Of a stretch of DNA of 64,000 nucleotides, positions 8,182 through 16,810 are shown piece after piece; position 1 is the first letter of the stretch; each line of letters starts with the position of its first letter. This stretch comes from Streptomyces sp. 1331.2. Lineage in GTDB: Bacteria > Actinomycetota > Actinomycetes > Streptomycetales > Streptomycetaceae. Location of the stretch: the NCBI RefSeq assembly GCF_900199205.1, contig NZ_OBMJ01000001.1, forward strand, positions 1,302,001 to 1,366,000, in the 5' to 3' direction. A model generated the notes under the pieces. It ran no database searches and had not been told where the DNA came from. It worked only from the letters and a program-made list of their open reading frames with translations. The position numbers and the translations under genes are program-made.

Positions 8182-8931
8182 ATGAGCGGGACGGCTGCCG
8201 CCCTGCGTGCGGAGCGGATCAAGTTCACCACCCTGCCCTCGCAGTGGGCGGCCCCGCTGGTCGCCCTGGCCCTGACCGTCGGCGTCACGGCGGCCGTCAA
8301 CGTCGCCTACGGGGCGAAGGACCACACCCCCGGCGAGGACCCGGCCGGCGGGATCTTCTACGGGCTCAACTTCGGCCACGTCGCGGTGGCCTGCATCGGA
8401 ATCCTGCTCATCGGGCAGGAGTTCAACACCCGCATGATCGGCGGCTCACTCACCGCCGTCCCGCACCGCGGCCGGCTGTACGGCGCCAAGCTCGCGCTCG
8501 GCGCCGGGCTGGGCCTGCTGCTCGGACTGGCCTCCACGGCGGGATCGTTCCTGGCCGTCGACGCCACCGTCGGCCTCGACCTGTCCACCCCGGGCCTGAC
8601 CCACAGCTTCCTGGCCGGCGTGCTGTACCACCCGATGCTGGTGCTGCTCTGCCTCGGACTGACCGCGGTGCTGGGCAACTTCACTGCCGCGCTCGGCCTG
8701 CTGCCCCCGATGGTCTTCCTCGGCACCACCTTGCTGGCCGCCATCCCCGGCGTCCGCGACGCCGGCCAGTTCCTGCCCGACCGGGCCGGACTGTACGCGA
8801 TGCGCACCCAGCCCGAACCGGGCGTCCACTACGGGCACTGGACCGGGCTGCTGATCATGGCGGCCTGGACGGCACTCGCGGTCTGCGGGGGCCTGCGGGC
8901 GATACGGCGGTACGAGGTTCCCGGCGCCTAG
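8182..8931 (+). CDS. ABC transporter permease (copy 2, duplicate)
   Basis: A 249-residue paralogue of the preceding permease: LRAERIKFTTLPS, GIFYGLNFGHVAVAC and FNTRMIGGSLTAVPHRGRLYG correspond block by block. The ATG at 8182 follows GGGAG by 5 nt; an in-frame ATG at 8170 is an alternative adding four residues. It ends just before the first heptad palindrome, which lies between it and a convergent gene. Two distinct half-permeases suggest a heterodimeric channel with a homodimer of the single ATPase. Confidence 0.85.
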   Translation: MSGTAAALRAERIKFTTLPSQWAAPLVALALTVGVTAAVNVAYGAKDHTPGEDPAGGIFYGLNFGHVAVACIGILLIGQEFNTRMIGGSLTAVPHRGRLYGAKLALGAGLGLLLGLASTAGSFLAVDATVGLDLSTPGLTHSFLAGVLYHPMLVLLCLGLTAVLGNFTAALGLLPPMVFLGTTLLAAIPGVRDAGQFLPDRAGLYAMRTQPEPGVHYGHWTGLLIMAAWTALAVCGGLRAIRRYEVPGA

Positions 8932-8955
8932 CCGATGACGAGGAACGAGTGACAA

Positions 8956-9035
8956 CCGACGGCTGACAGATGACAGTCGACAGATAACAGATTTCGAAAT
9001 CTGTTATCTGTCGGCTGTCATCTGTTACCCGTCGG
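8956..9035. repeat. Heptad palindrome 1 (convergent gene ends)
   Basis: An 80-bp near-perfect palindrome without a loop, centred at 8995/8996 on TTTCGAAA. The arms (8956-8995 and 8996-9035) pair at every position except one mismatch and two G-U type pairs. The right arm reads as 7-bp units TTATCTG, TCGGCTG, TCATCTG, TTACCCG. It separates the convergent permease and peptidyl-tRNA hydrolase-like genes and probably ends both transcripts. It is far less GC-rich than its surroundings. Confidence 0.9.
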
Positions 9036-9047
9036 CCGCCCGCCGGG

Positions 9048-9848
9048 TCACCGCAGCGCCGGGTGCTCCGCGATCACGGTGCAGCTGCCCGGCGCGATCT
9101 CGGTGAAGCCCGCGTCCCGGACCACCGGCAGCCCGCTGCGGACGAGCTCCTCCCACGCCTCCGGCGAGGCCGTCCGCACGGCCAGCGCGAAGCCGGACTC
9201 GGCCCACTCCTTGCGCGCCGCCTCCTCCAGCCGCCACCACGCCAGCTGGGCGGCGTGCCCGGTCTGCGCCATCGTCTTGCCCGCGCTCATCTCCAGCTCC
9301 GGGTTGAGCCACAGCACCGGCACTCCCGGCTCGGGCGCGCCGACCTCGACGGTCTCCTCCAGATCCGTCCCGGAGACCTGCAGCTTGGCGAGCTCCTTCG
9401 GCCAGCCGTCCAGCGGAACCGGCGGGAACACGCGCACCTCCGCTTCCTGCCCCTGCACCGTGACCCCCGGCAGCTCGCCCGCCCGGCGCCACTCCCCGCC
9501 CCGGGCCCGGCGGACCACCTTGCGGATCCGGGCGTCCTCCCAGGCCGCGATCCGCTCCGCCCACTCGCCGTCCGCCTCGGTCACCCGCGGGTCGGCGAGC
9601 AGGGTCAGTACCGCCCGCGCCGAGGTCTCCAGCGCGTCCGTCCGCCCGGGCGGGGTGGCCCGCTCCACCCGCACGACCAGCGGCAGCACGTACTGCGGCA
9701 GCGCGTCACGCTCCTCGGCGGCCGGGGAGACCACGGCGCCGGAAGCGGCACCGGCGTCAGCGCCGGGAGTACCCGCGAGCGAGGGAACGGAAGCCGGGGA
9801 GACGGAAGCCGGGGAGACGGAAGCCTGGTCATCGAACGGAGAAGTCAC
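9048..9848 (-). CDS. Peptidyl-tRNA hydrolase Pth2-like protein
   Basis: The C-terminal half (from VPVLWLNPELEMSAGKTMAQTG) matches the Pth2 pattern, in which a conserved basic residue and H in GK-x-AQ-x-GHA form the active region that releases peptidyl-tRNA. The protein is 266 residues from GTG 9848, about twice the size of minimal Pth2. The N-terminal half contains a Ser/Pro repeat (SVSPASVSPASV, coded by a 15-bp repeat near 9790-9830) and a segment of unknown fold. An upstream start (9935) would add 29 residues without motif support. Function as a hydrolase is by family only. Confidence 0.7.
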   Translation of the reverse strand: MTSPFDDQASVSPASVSPASVPSLAGTPGADAGAASGAVVSPAAEERDALPQYVLPLVVRVERATPPGRTDALETSARAVLTLLADPRVTEADGEWAERIAAWEDARIRKVVRRARGGEWRRAGELPGVTVQGQEAEVRVFPPVPLDGWPKELAKLQVSGTDLEETVEVGAPEPGVPVLWLNPELEMSAGKTMAQTGHAAQLAWWRLEEAARKEWAESGFALAVRTASPEAWEELVRSGLPVVRDAGFTEIAPGSCTVIAEHPALR

Positions 9849-9953
9849 CCGTCCAGCATGCCAGCCCCGCCCCGCCAGCCACTGCCGGGGCCCGTCCGTC
9901 CCAGCCCCGGCGCACCAGCCCAGCGCACCAGCCACCAGCGTCCCGACGCCCGG

Positions 9954-10883
9954 TCAGCGCCGGTAGCCGCGCTTCGGGTCCCGCTCCTCCGCGTCCTCGT
10001 ACATCAGGAACCAGCCCTCTGGGTGGGTGGCCGCCAGCAGCATCTCCGTCCGCTGCTCCGCGGCCAGTTCCGGATCGCCCTCGTCCGGCCCGTACACGCC
10101 GAACAGCTCGTCGTGGCAGCCGTCCCAGTCGTAGTCGTAGAGGTCGGCCGGGAGGTCGCCCATCATGTCCGCGACCGACTCGGGCTGCGCGCCGAGCAGC
10201 ACCCGGGCGTCCACCAGTGCCATCCGCAGCGCGATCTCCTCGGCCAGGCAGCGCGGCAGCGGCCACTCGCCGAGCGCGAGGTCGTCGGCCAGGTCGTCGA
10301 AGGCCCGGGCCATGGTGCGGCGCCAGCCCCGGTGCAACCGCCAGGTGCGCTGGGGCAGCCGGGCGAAGACCGTCCAGTCCGTGTCCTCGCCGTCGACGAC
10401 CGGATCGTCCCCGTGCTCGTCGAGGTCGTCGTAGGCGGCGTCGGCGAGGCCGAGCAGCTGGGCGTGGAGGAGGCAGGCGGTGCGCGGGGTGAGCGTCCAG
10501 TCCGCGCCCGCACCGCCGTCCTCGTCCTCGGCCTCCAGCGGGAACAGGTCGGCGAAGTCCGGGGTGAAGTCCTCGGTGACGCTGATCTCCAGGGTGCCGC
10601 CGATCGCCTCGACGCCGGGGATCGCGGCCACCAGCCGGTCCGGGTGCAGCAGCGCGCCGAGCGCCGCGTTGGCGTCCTCGGCGACCTCGCGCAGCAGTTC
10701 GCGACGCTGGCCCGCCGGGTCGATGCCCTCGAAGTCCAGTTCCTCTACGGCCCTGATCGCGGCCGCGCGCAGGGCCGGCCAGTCGGTGATCCGCAGGCCC
10801 AGCACCACCGTCGCCTCGATCTCCTGCGCACCGGAGTCCTCCGCCGCGCCCGGCCCCTGTGGATGATCGCTTCGCTCGCCCAT
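9954..10883 (-). CDS. Hypothetical acidic protein, 309 aa
   Basis: No family recognised. The product is strongly acidic (runs such as LEAEDEDGG, DDLDEHGDD, DYDWDGCHDE), with no signal peptide or membrane segment, so it is probably cytosolic. It contains a Trp/Asp-rich C-terminal part ending in a basic tail (KRGYRR). The ATG at 10883 is the likely start. Codon usage is that of a normal resident gene. It is divergent from the YbjQ-family gene. Confidence 0.6.
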   Translation of the reverse strand: MGERSDHPQGPGAAEDSGAQEIEATVVLGLRITDWPALRAAAIRAVEELDFEGIDPAGQRRELLREVAEDANAALGALLHPDRLVAAIPGVEAIGGTLEISVTEDFTPDFADLFPLEAEDEDGGAGADWTLTPRTACLLHAQLLGLADAAYDDLDEHGDDPVVDGEDTDWTVFARLPQRTWRLHRGWRRTMARAFDDLADDLALGEWPLPRCLAEEIALRMALVDARVLLGAQPESVADMMGDLPADLYDYDWDGCHDELFGVYGPDEGDPELAAEQRTEMLLAATHPEGWFLMYEDAEERDPKRGYRR

Positions 10884-11007
10884 GGGGCTACGGTACGGCC
10901 TTTCCGCCGCCCGATCACCGGTCCGGACCAGCTTCCGGGCGCCTTCTCGGCCATCGCCCGGCCCCGCCTCGGTCACTCGGACGCAGGACGTTGGCAGGAT
11001 GAGCCGC

Positions 11008-11379
11008 ATGGCTGACATCAATGAGTACGGCGGCGGGCAGGGCCCGAACGCCGACGTCCTGGTCGTGACCACCAATGACATCCCCGGTTTCCGGGTCGAC
11101 CACGTGATCGGCGAGGTGTTCGGACTGACCGTCCGCAGCCGCCACCTCGGCAGCCAGATCGGCGCCGGCCTGAAGTCGCTGATCGGCGGCGAGCTGCGCG
11201 GTCTGACGAAGACCCTGGTCGAGAGCCGCAACGAGGCGATGCAGCGGCTGGTCGAGCAGACCAAGGCGCGCGGCGGCAACGCCGTCCTGATGATGCGCTT
11301 CGACGTCACGGAAGCGGCGGACGTCGGCACCGAGGTCTGCGCCTACGGCACCGCCGCGGTGATCTCCCCGATCGCCTGA
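11008..11379 (+). CDS. YbjQ family (UPF0145) protein
   Basis: A 123-residue cytosolic protein. VLVVTTNDIPGFRVDHVIGEVFG, then ESRNEAMQRLVEQTKARGGNAVLMMRFD and EVCAYGTAAVI, follow the UPF0145/YbjQ pattern, a small oligomeric family sometimes described as heavy-metal binding without proven activity. Its size is normal for the family. ATG 11008 fits the family N-terminus; ATG 10999 would add three residues. Confidence 0.85.
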   Translation: MADINEYGGGQGPNADVLVVTTNDIPGFRVDHVIGEVFGLTVRSRHLGSQIGAGLKSLIGGELRGLTKTLVESRNEAMQRLVEQTKARGGNAVLMMRFDVTEAADVGTEVCAYGTAAVISPIA

Positions 11380-11411
11380 CGCCCCGCACCGCCGGCCCGG
11401 CCCTGCGCGGG

Positions 11412-11452
11412 AACAGTCACCGGACCCCCGATGTTTCACCTGCGTGACTGTT
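11412..11452. promoter_or_regulatory. Inverted repeat at monooxygenase 5' end
   Basis: AACAGTCAC (11412-11420) and GTGACTGTT (11444-11452) are perfect 9-bp inverted arms 23 bp apart. The right arm contains the proposed GTG start. If the true start is the GTG at 11471, the dyad is wholly upstream and could be an operator. It could also act as a weak terminator for the YbjQ gene. Confidence 0.45.
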
Positions 11453-12568
11453 TACGGTGCAACGAACAGCGTGCCGCAGCGCGTGGACGTCCTGGTGGTG
11501 GGCGCCGGGCAGGCGGGCCTGTCCGCCGCCTACCACCTGCGCCGCCGCGGCTTCGCCCCCCACCGGTCGGACGCCGACGGCGGCTTCGTCGTGCTCGACG
11601 CCGCTCCCGGACCGGGCGGCGCCTGGGCACACCGCTCGCCGTCGCTGCGGATGGCCACCGTGCACGGCTTCCACGACCTCCCGGACGCCGAACTCCCGCC
11701 GCCCGACCCCGAGGCCCCAGCCCGCGAGGTGGTGCCGGGGTACTTCGCGGCGTACGAGGCCCGGCACGCGCTCCCGGTCGTACGCCCCGTCGTCGTGCGC
11801 GCCGTACGCGCCGAGTCGGAGCGCCCGGGCTCCCGGCTGCTGGTCGAGACCGACCGCGGCACCTGGTCCACCCGCGCGCTGATCAACGCCACCGGCACCT
11901 GGACCCGCCCCTTCCTCCCGCACTACCCGGGCCACTTCGCCGGCCGGCAGCTGCACTACGCCGACTACCGCGGCCCCGAGGAGTTCGCCGGCCGGCGCGT
12001 CCTGGTGGTGGGCGGCGGCGCCTCGGCGATCCAGGTGCTGTCGGAGGTGGCGGCGGTCGGCCGGACGGTCTGGGTCACCCGCTCCGAACCCGTCTACCAC
12101 GACGGGCCGTTCACCCCCGAGTACGGGCGCGCGGTGGTCGCCAAAGTCGAGGAGCGGGTCCGGCAGGGCCTGCCGGTGCGCAGCGTGGTGAGCGTGACCG
12201 GGCTCGGCCCGTCCGTCGCCTACCGGCGCGCCGAGGAGTTGGGCGCGCTGCACCGCCGGCCGATGTTCGACCGCCTCACCGAGCACGGAGTCGCCTGGGG
12301 CGAGGAGGAGATGGCGGTGGACGCGATCGTCTGGGCCACCGGATTCCGGCCCGAGGTCGGCCACCTCGCCCCGCTCGGCCTGCGTTCCCCGGGCGGCGGC
12401 ATCGCGCTCACCGGCACCCGGGCCAGCGCCGATCCGCGCGTCCACCTGGTCGGCTACGGCCCGTCCGCCAGCACCGTCGGCGCCAACCGGGCCGGGCGCG
12501 CGGCCGTCAACGACCTGGTCGAACTCCTCGGAGCCCCGGCGCCGGCACCCGTCCCTGCGCTGCCGTGA
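11444..12568 (+). CDS. FAD/NAD(P)-dependent flavoprotein monooxygenase
   Basis: A 374-residue cytosolic flavoprotein. The FAD Rossmann motif is VVGAGQAGLSAAYHL (about residues 19-33), and a second dinucleotide-binding motif is VLVVGGGASAIQVL (about 186-199) for NADPH. Late ATGFRPEVGHLAPLGL and VGYGPSASTVGANRAGR match class B monooxygenase/thioredoxin-reductase-like flavoproteins such as the CzcO-type oxidoreductases. The start is uncertain: GTG 11444 lacks a good ribosome site, and GTG 11471 (giving MPQRVDVLVVG) begins directly at the fold. It is convergent with paaE, 28 bp away. The substrate is unknown. Confidence 0.8.
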   Translation: MTVYGATNSVPQRVDVLVVGAGQAGLSAAYHLRRRGFAPHRSDADGGFVVLDAAPGPGGAWAHRSPSLRMATVHGFHDLPDAELPPPDPEAPAREVVPGYFAAYEARHALPVVRPVVVRAVRAESERPGSRLLVETDRGTWSTRALINATGTWTRPFLPHYPGHFAGRQLHYADYRGPEEFAGRRVLVVGGGASAIQVLSEVAAVGRTVWVTRSEPVYHDGPFTPEYGRAVVAKVEERVRQGLPVRSVVSVTGLGPSVAYRRAEELGALHRRPMFDRLTEHGVAWGEEEMAVDAIVWATGFRPEVGHLAPLGLRSPGGGIALTGTRASADPRVHLVGYGPSASTVGANRAGRAAVNDLVELLGAPAPAPVPALP

Positions 12569-12596
12569 CGCCGCGGCGGCTCAGCAGTGAGGTGGC

Positions 12597-13727
12597 TCAG
12601 CGGTCGTAGTCGACGGTCACCCGGTCGGTGAGCGGGCGGGCCTGGCAGGTGAGGACGTAGCCGGCCGCCAGCTCCTTCTCCTCCAGCGCGAAGTTGCGGC
12701 GCATCTCCACCTCGCCCTCCGTGACGAGCGCGCGGCAGGTGCCGCAGACCCCGCCCTTGCAGGCGAACGGCAGGTCGGGGCGGGAGCGCTGGGCGCCGTC
12801 CAGGATCGAGCGGTCGCACGGGAGGGAGAGGGTGCTGCCGCGGCCGTCGAGGACGACGGTGACCTCGCTGTGCGCGCCGTCCGACGCGCCGTCGCGGTCC
12901 GTCCCGTCCCAGTCCTCGTCGCGCTCCGGGAGCGGCTCGTCCTCGGCGTGGAACAGCTCCTGGTGCACGCGCTCGGCCGGGACGTCCAGCTCGGCGAGCA
13001 GTTCCTTCGCCCCGGCGACCATGCCGAACGGGCCGCACAGCCACCAGTGCCCGACGCTCCCGACGTCCACCAGCGCCGCCAGCAGCGCCCGCACCCGGTC
13101 CGGGTCCAGGCGGCCGCTGAGCAGTTCGGCGTCCCTGGTCTCCCGGGAGAGCACGTGGACCAGCTGGAAGCGGCCGAGGTAGCGGTCCTTCAGGTCCGCC
13201 AGCTCGTCGGCGAACATCACGGTGTCGCTGCGGCGGTTGCCGTAGAGCAGGGTGACGGTGGAGCGGCGGTCGGCGGCCAGCACGGAGCCGGCGATCGACA
13301 GCATCGGGGTGATGCCGGAGCCGGCCGCGAGCAGCACGTGGTCGGCCGGGACGCCGAGTTCGGGGGTGAACAGGCCCGAGGGCGTCAGGACCTCCACCTC
13401 CTCGCCGGGCCGCGCCTCGCGCACCAGCCAACGCGAGAACAGCCCGCCGGGCACCTCCCGGACGGCGATCCGCAGCGGACCGCCGACGGGGGCGCAGATC
13501 GAGTACGAGCGGCGCTCGTCGGCGCCGTCCACCAGCTTGCGCAGCGTCAGGGTCTGCCCGGGGCGGAAGGCGTACTCCTCCGCCAGCCCGTCCGGAACCG
13601 CGAAGGTCACCGCCACGGCGTCCTCGCAGAGCCGCTCCACCCGGTCGATCCGCAGCCGGTGGAAGGTGGGGCGGCGGGCGGGGCGGATGCCGGTGCCCTG
13701 GGTGTCGGCGGCGGAAGCGGCGGGCAT
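12597..13727 (-). CDS. paaE: Phenylacetyl-CoA 1,2-epoxidase reductase PaaE
   Basis: A 376-residue electron-transfer subunit that passes NADPH electrons to the PaaABC(D) epoxidase. An FAD-binding reductase domain lies first (RRSYSICAP for FAD; LLAAGSGITPMLSI for nucleotide). A plant-type 2Fe-2S domain is at the C-terminus (CKGGVCGTC plus a later Cys in LTCQA). Between them is an acidic linker rich in Asp/Glu. Its ATG directly abuts the paaD stop (TGA then ATG). It is the last gene of paaABCDE. Confidence 0.93.
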   Translation of the reverse strand: MPAASAADTQGTGIRPARRPTFHRLRIDRVERLCEDAVAVTFAVPDGLAEEYAFRPGQTLTLRKLVDGADERRSYSICAPVGGPLRIAVREVPGGLFSRWLVREARPGEEVEVLTPSGLFTPELGVPADHVLLAAGSGITPMLSIAGSVLAADRRSTVTLLYGNRRSDTVMFADELADLKDRYLGRFQLVHVLSRETRDAELLSGRLDPDRVRALLAALVDVGSVGHWWLCGPFGMVAGAKELLAELDVPAERVHQELFHAEDEPLPERDEDWDGTDRDGASDGAHSEVTVVLDGRGSTLSLPCDRSILDGAQRSRPDLPFACKGGVCGTCRALVTEGEVEMRRNFALEEKELAAGYVLTCQARPLTDRVTVDYDR

Positions 13728-14360
13728 TCAGATCTCCTTGACGCGTTCGAAGGGCTCCCGGCAGGCGCGGCATCGCCAGAGCGCCTTGCAGGCGGTGGAA
13801 CCGAAGCGGGACAGCTCCTCCGTCTCCGTGGCACCGCACTGCGGGCAGGGCACGGGGGTCGCTGCTCCGGGGCGGGACGCGGCCCCGGTACTGGACGCGC
13901 GCTCGGCACCGGGCTCGGCGCGGGTCGGGCCGAGGGTGAGCGGGACGGGCCCGGTCGACCCGACGGCGGAGGTCGGGCGCGGCGGGGCGATGCCGGCCTC
14001 GGCGAGCTTGCGGCGGCCCGCCTCGGTGATCAGGTCGGTGGACCACGGCGGGTCCAGCCGCAGCCGTACCCGGACCTGCGGGTACCCGGCCGCCCGCAGC
14101 CGGCGGTCCACGTCGGCGGCCATCTCGGCGACGGCCGGGCACCCCGAGTAGGTCGGGGTCAGCCAGGCGGTGACCGCCCCGCCGGCGCCGTCCACGTCGA
14201 TCCCGGCCAGCACGCCCAGGTCGGCCAGGGTGAGCATGGGCAGTTCCGGGTCCGGGACGGCCGCGGCGACCGCCCAGGCCAGGTCGCGGGTCGTCGGGCC
14301 CACCGGCTCCGCCGCCGCGCCGCCCGTCACCACGCCGCTCGCCACCGCCTCGCCCGTCAC
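13728..14360 (-). CDS. paaD: Phenylacetyl-CoA epoxidase maturation protein PaaD
   Basis: A 210-residue member of the PaaD (PaaJ) family with an N-terminal MIP18/DUF59-like domain (VPDPELPMLTLADLGVL; LTPTYSGCPAV with the conserved Cys) and a C-terminal zinc-ribbon-like part (CPQCGATETEE, then CRACREPFERVKE). PaaD is thought to help assemble the metal centre of the epoxidase. The GTG at 14360 overlaps the paaC stop (GTGA). A Ser/Ala/Pro-rich linker separates the two parts. Confidence 0.92.
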   Translation of the reverse strand: MTGEAVASGVVTGGAAAEPVGPTTRDLAWAVAAAVPDPELPMLTLADLGVLAGIDVDGAGGAVTAWLTPTYSGCPAVAEMAADVDRRLRAAGYPQVRVRLRLDPPWSTDLITEAGRRKLAEAGIAPPRPTSAVGSTGPVPLTLGPTRAEPGAERASSTGAASRPGAATPVPCPQCGATETEELSRFGSTACKALWRCRACREPFERVKEI

Positions 14361-15313
14361 CACGTCGCCCCCGGGTGCGCCCGGGCCACCACCTGGAGTT
14401 CGGCGAGCAGCAGGCCCAGGGCCTCGGTGTGCACGCCGTCCCGACCGGCCCGGCCGAGGACGGTGGCCAGCGGCGGAACGTCCGGCACGGCCAGCCCGGC
14501 CTCGGCGAGGACGGCGGAGAGCACCTTCAGCACCGGTTCGCGCAGGGTCGCCGGGTCGACACCGACCCGCAGCTCCACCGGGTGCGCCGTGAACAGTTCC
14601 TCCAGCAGCGGCCAGACGGCGTCCAGGCCGGCCTGCATCCGCTCGGCGGAGTACGGCGTGCCGTCGCCGAGGCGCAGCGTCCAGGCGGTGGCGTACTCGC
14701 GGTGGTACGCCAGCTCCTTGACGCCACGGGCGGCGACCGCCGCCAGCACCGGGTCGGGGTGCGCGCTCAGCGCCTCGTACAGGGCTCCGCGCGCGGTGGC
14801 GAACAGCAGCAGCCGGGCGACCGTGTGGGCGAAGTCGCCGTTCGGCGTCTCCACCAACCGGACGTTGCGGAACTCGTGGTCCTCACGCCAGTACGCCAGG
14901 TCGTCCTCGGTACGGCCGGAGCCGTCCGCCTGGCCGGCCCGGGTGAGCAGCAGGCGGGACTGGCCGAGCAGGTCGAGGCCGAGGTTGGCCAGCGCGACCT
15001 CCTCCTCCAGCTCCGGGGCCCGGGTGCACCACTCGATCAGCCGCTGGGCGAGGACCAGGGCATCGTCGCCCAGCATCAGGCAGTAGGCGGCGAGGTCGGC
15101 GCCGTCCAGGCCGGCGGGCAGGGTGGTGTCCACGCCGAGCAGCGGGTCGGCGAAGCCCGTCCCGTACGCCCAGCGGCCCTCGCCCTCGGGGCCGGGGGTG
15201 GCCTCGGCGAGGCTGAGGTAGACGTGGTCGTCGTGGTCCGTGTGCTCCGCGTGGTGGGCGTGTTCCGCGTGGTGGGCGCCGGCGGTGGTGGCGCTGTGGT
15301 CCTGGTCCTGCAT
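14357..15313 (-). CDS. paaC: Phenylacetyl-CoA epoxidase structural subunit PaaC
   Basis: A 318-residue subunit that supports the catalytic PaaA in the ring-epoxidising complex. AAYCLMLGDDALVLAQRLIEWCTRAPELEEEVALAN and YLAYHREYATAW-like segments are typical of the ferritin-like PaaC fold. The N-terminal about 30 residues are unusually His-rich (HHAEHAHHAEHTDHDDH), an extension I do not associate with the family; it could bind metal. ATG 15313 lies 13 bp after paaB. The His-rich start was kept because no other ATG/GTG sits nearer the fold with a ribosome site. Confidence 0.92.
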   Translation of the reverse strand: MQDQDHSATTAGAHHAEHAHHAEHTDHDDHVYLSLAEATPGPEGEGRWAYGTGFADPLLGVDTTLPAGLDGADLAAYCLMLGDDALVLAQRLIEWCTRAPELEEEVALANLGLDLLGQSRLLLTRAGQADGSGRTEDDLAYWREDHEFRNVRLVETPNGDFAHTVARLLLFATARGALYEALSAHPDPVLAAVAARGVKELAYHREYATAWTLRLGDGTPYSAERMQAGLDAVWPLLEELFTAHPVELRVGVDPATLREPVLKVLSAVLAEAGLAVPDVPPLATVLGRAGRDGVHTEALGLLLAELQVVARAHPGATW

Positions 15314-15326
15314 GGCGGTTCCCCCG

Positions 15327-15620
15327 TCAGATGTGCGGGACATCCTCGGGGATGTCGTAGAAGGTCGGGTGGCGGTAGACCTTGTCGCCGCTGGGCTCGA
15401 AGAAGGGGTCGCGCTCGTCCGGGGTGGAGGCGGTGATCGCGTCCGAGCGGACCACCCAGAGGCTGACGCCCTCGTTGCGGCGGGTGTACAGGTCACGCGC
15501 GGCGAGCAGGGCCATCCGGTCGTCGGCCGCGTGCAGCGAGCCGACGTGGACGTGGTTCAGCCCGCGCCGGGGACGCACGAACACCTCGTACAGCGGCCAT
15601 CCGGCCTTGGACTCGGTCAC
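15327..15620 (-). CDS. paaB: Phenylacetyl-CoA epoxidase subunit PaaB
   Basis: A 97-residue small subunit. [41 protein letters not shown] is characteristic of PaaB, with [21 protein letters not shown] at the end. GTG 15620 overlaps the paaA stop (GTGA). It stabilises the PaaAC complex. Confidence 0.94.
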   Translation of the reverse strand: MTESKAGWPLYEVFVRPRRGLNHVHVGSLHAADDRMALLAARDLYTRRNEGVSLWVVRSDAITASTPDERDPFFEPSGDKVYRHPTFYDIPEDVPHI

Positions 15621-16663
15621 TTTCCGTTCTCCTGTTCGGTGACGTGCTGCTCGACGGCGTCCGCGTCCTGCCCGGCAGCGGCGATGTCCTGCCCGGCAGC
15701 GGCGGCCTGCTGCTCGGCGGCGCGCTTGGCCGCGTAGGCGACGGCCGCCTCGCGGACCCAGGCGCCGTCCTCGTGGGCGGCGCGGCGGCGTTCGATCCGC
15801 TGGGCGTTGCAGGGGCCCTGGCCGCGGATGACCCGGTTCAGCTCGGACCAGTCCGGCTCGCCGAAGTCCCAGCCGCCGCGCTCCTCGTTCCAGCGCAGCT
15901 CGGGGTCGGGGAGCGTGACGCCCAGGTGCTCGGCCTGCGGGACGGTCATGTCGACGAAGCGCCGGCGCAGCTCGTCGTTGCTGTGCCGCTTGATCCGCCA
16001 GGCCATCGACCGGGCGGAGTTCGGCGAGTCGGCGTCCGAGGGGCCGAACATCATCAGCGACGGCCACCACCAGCGGTCCACGGCGTCCTGGACCATCCGG
16101 CGCTGGGCCTCGGTGCCGCGCATCAGCGTCATCAGGAGCTCGTAGCCCTGGCGCTGGTGGAAGGACTCCTCCTTGCAGATCCGCACCATCGCCCGGGCGT
16201 ACGGGCCGTAGCTGCAGCGGCAGAGCGGGACCTGGTTGCAGATCGCCGCGCCGTCCACCAGCCAGCCGATCACGCCGACGTCGGCGAAGGTGAGGGTCGG
16301 GTAGTTGAAGATCGAGGAGTACTTCTGGCGGCCGGAGATCAGCTTCTCGGTGAGCTCGGCGCGGTCGATGCCCAGGGTCTCGGCGGCGGCGTAGAGGTAG
16401 AGGCCGTGGCCGGCCTCGTCCTGGGCCTTGGCGAGCAGGATGGCCTTGCGGCGCAGGGACGGGGCCCGGGTGAGCCAGTTGCCCTCGGGCTGCATGCCGA
16501 TGATCTCGGAGTGGGCGTGCTGGGCGATCTGGCGGATCAGGGTGGCCCGGTAGGCGTCGGGCATCCAGTCCCTGGGCTCGATCCGCTGCTCGGCGGCGAC
16601 TACCGCCTCGAACCGGTCCTCCGGCGTCTGCGCGGGGACCGCCTCGGCCACCTCTGCTGTCAC
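15617..16663 (-). CDS. paaA: Phenylacetyl-CoA epoxidase catalytic subunit PaaA
   Basis: A 348-residue di-iron oxygenase subunit that epoxidises the ring of phenylacetyl-CoA. Iron ligands are visible in the first helix pair ([13 protein letters not shown], with E83 and H86 by the chosen start) and the second ([13 protein letters not shown]). GTG 16663 was chosen because AGAGGT lies 7 nt upstream; an upstream GTG at 16714 would add 17 low-complexity residues. The C-terminal tail carries a repeated [16 protein letters not shown] segment. It is the first gene of paaABCDE; the later degradation genes (paaG, paaZ, paaK) are not in this window. Confidence 0.94.
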   Translation of the reverse strand: MTAEVAEAVPAQTPEDRFEAVVAAEQRIEPRDWMPDAYRATLIRQIAQHAHSEIIGMQPEGNWLTRAPSLRRKAILLAKAQDEAGHGLYLYAAAETLGIDRAELTEKLISGRQKYSSIFNYPTLTFADVGVIGWLVDGAAICNQVPLCRCSYGPYARAMVRICKEESFHQRQGYELLMTLMRGTEAQRRMVQDAVDRWWWPSLMMFGPSDADSPNSARSMAWRIKRHSNDELRRRFVDMTVPQAEHLGVTLPDPELRWNEERGGWDFGEPDWSELNRVIRGQGPCNAQRIERRRAAHEDGAWVREAAVAYAAKRAAEQQAAAAGQDIAAAGQDADAVEQHVTEQENGK

Positions 16664-16742
16664 CACGGCCACCTCTCGTGTCACTGCCGTTGCCGTTGCC
16701 GCTGCCACTGTCACTGCCGTGTCCGGCCCGGCCGATCCTTCA

Positions 16743-16764
16743 ACCGACTGACCGTTCGGTCGGT
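16743..16764. promoter_or_regulatory. Candidate TetR-type operator upstream of paaA
   Basis: A 22-bp imperfect dyad, ACCGACTG ... CGGTCGGT, with 9 of 11 paired positions. It lies about 80 bp upstream of the paaA start. The ACCGA/TCGGT half-sites resemble those of TetR-family regulators such as actinobacterial PaaR. No such regulator is adjacent, so the link is inferred. Confidence 0.5.
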
Positions 16765-16810
16765 ACCATTCTGCGCGGCGGGGCGGAGGGATGGCAAGGC
16801 GCGGAGGCGG

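Noticed and set aside
9063..11015. A 650-codon open frame on the plus strand
   Set aside because: It lies opposite two minus-strand genes with clear family motifs or normal composition, and its own product has no coherent domain; high GC leaves such frames open by chance.
11412..11452. A strong intrinsic terminator after the YbjQ gene
   Set aside because: The 9-bp arms are 23 bp apart without a stable inner stem, and the right arm overlaps the next gene's start; an operator is at least as likely.
12870..15086. A 738-codon plus-strand frame through the paa genes
   Set aside because: Antisense to paaE, paaD and paaC, whose motifs and overlaps are unmistakable.
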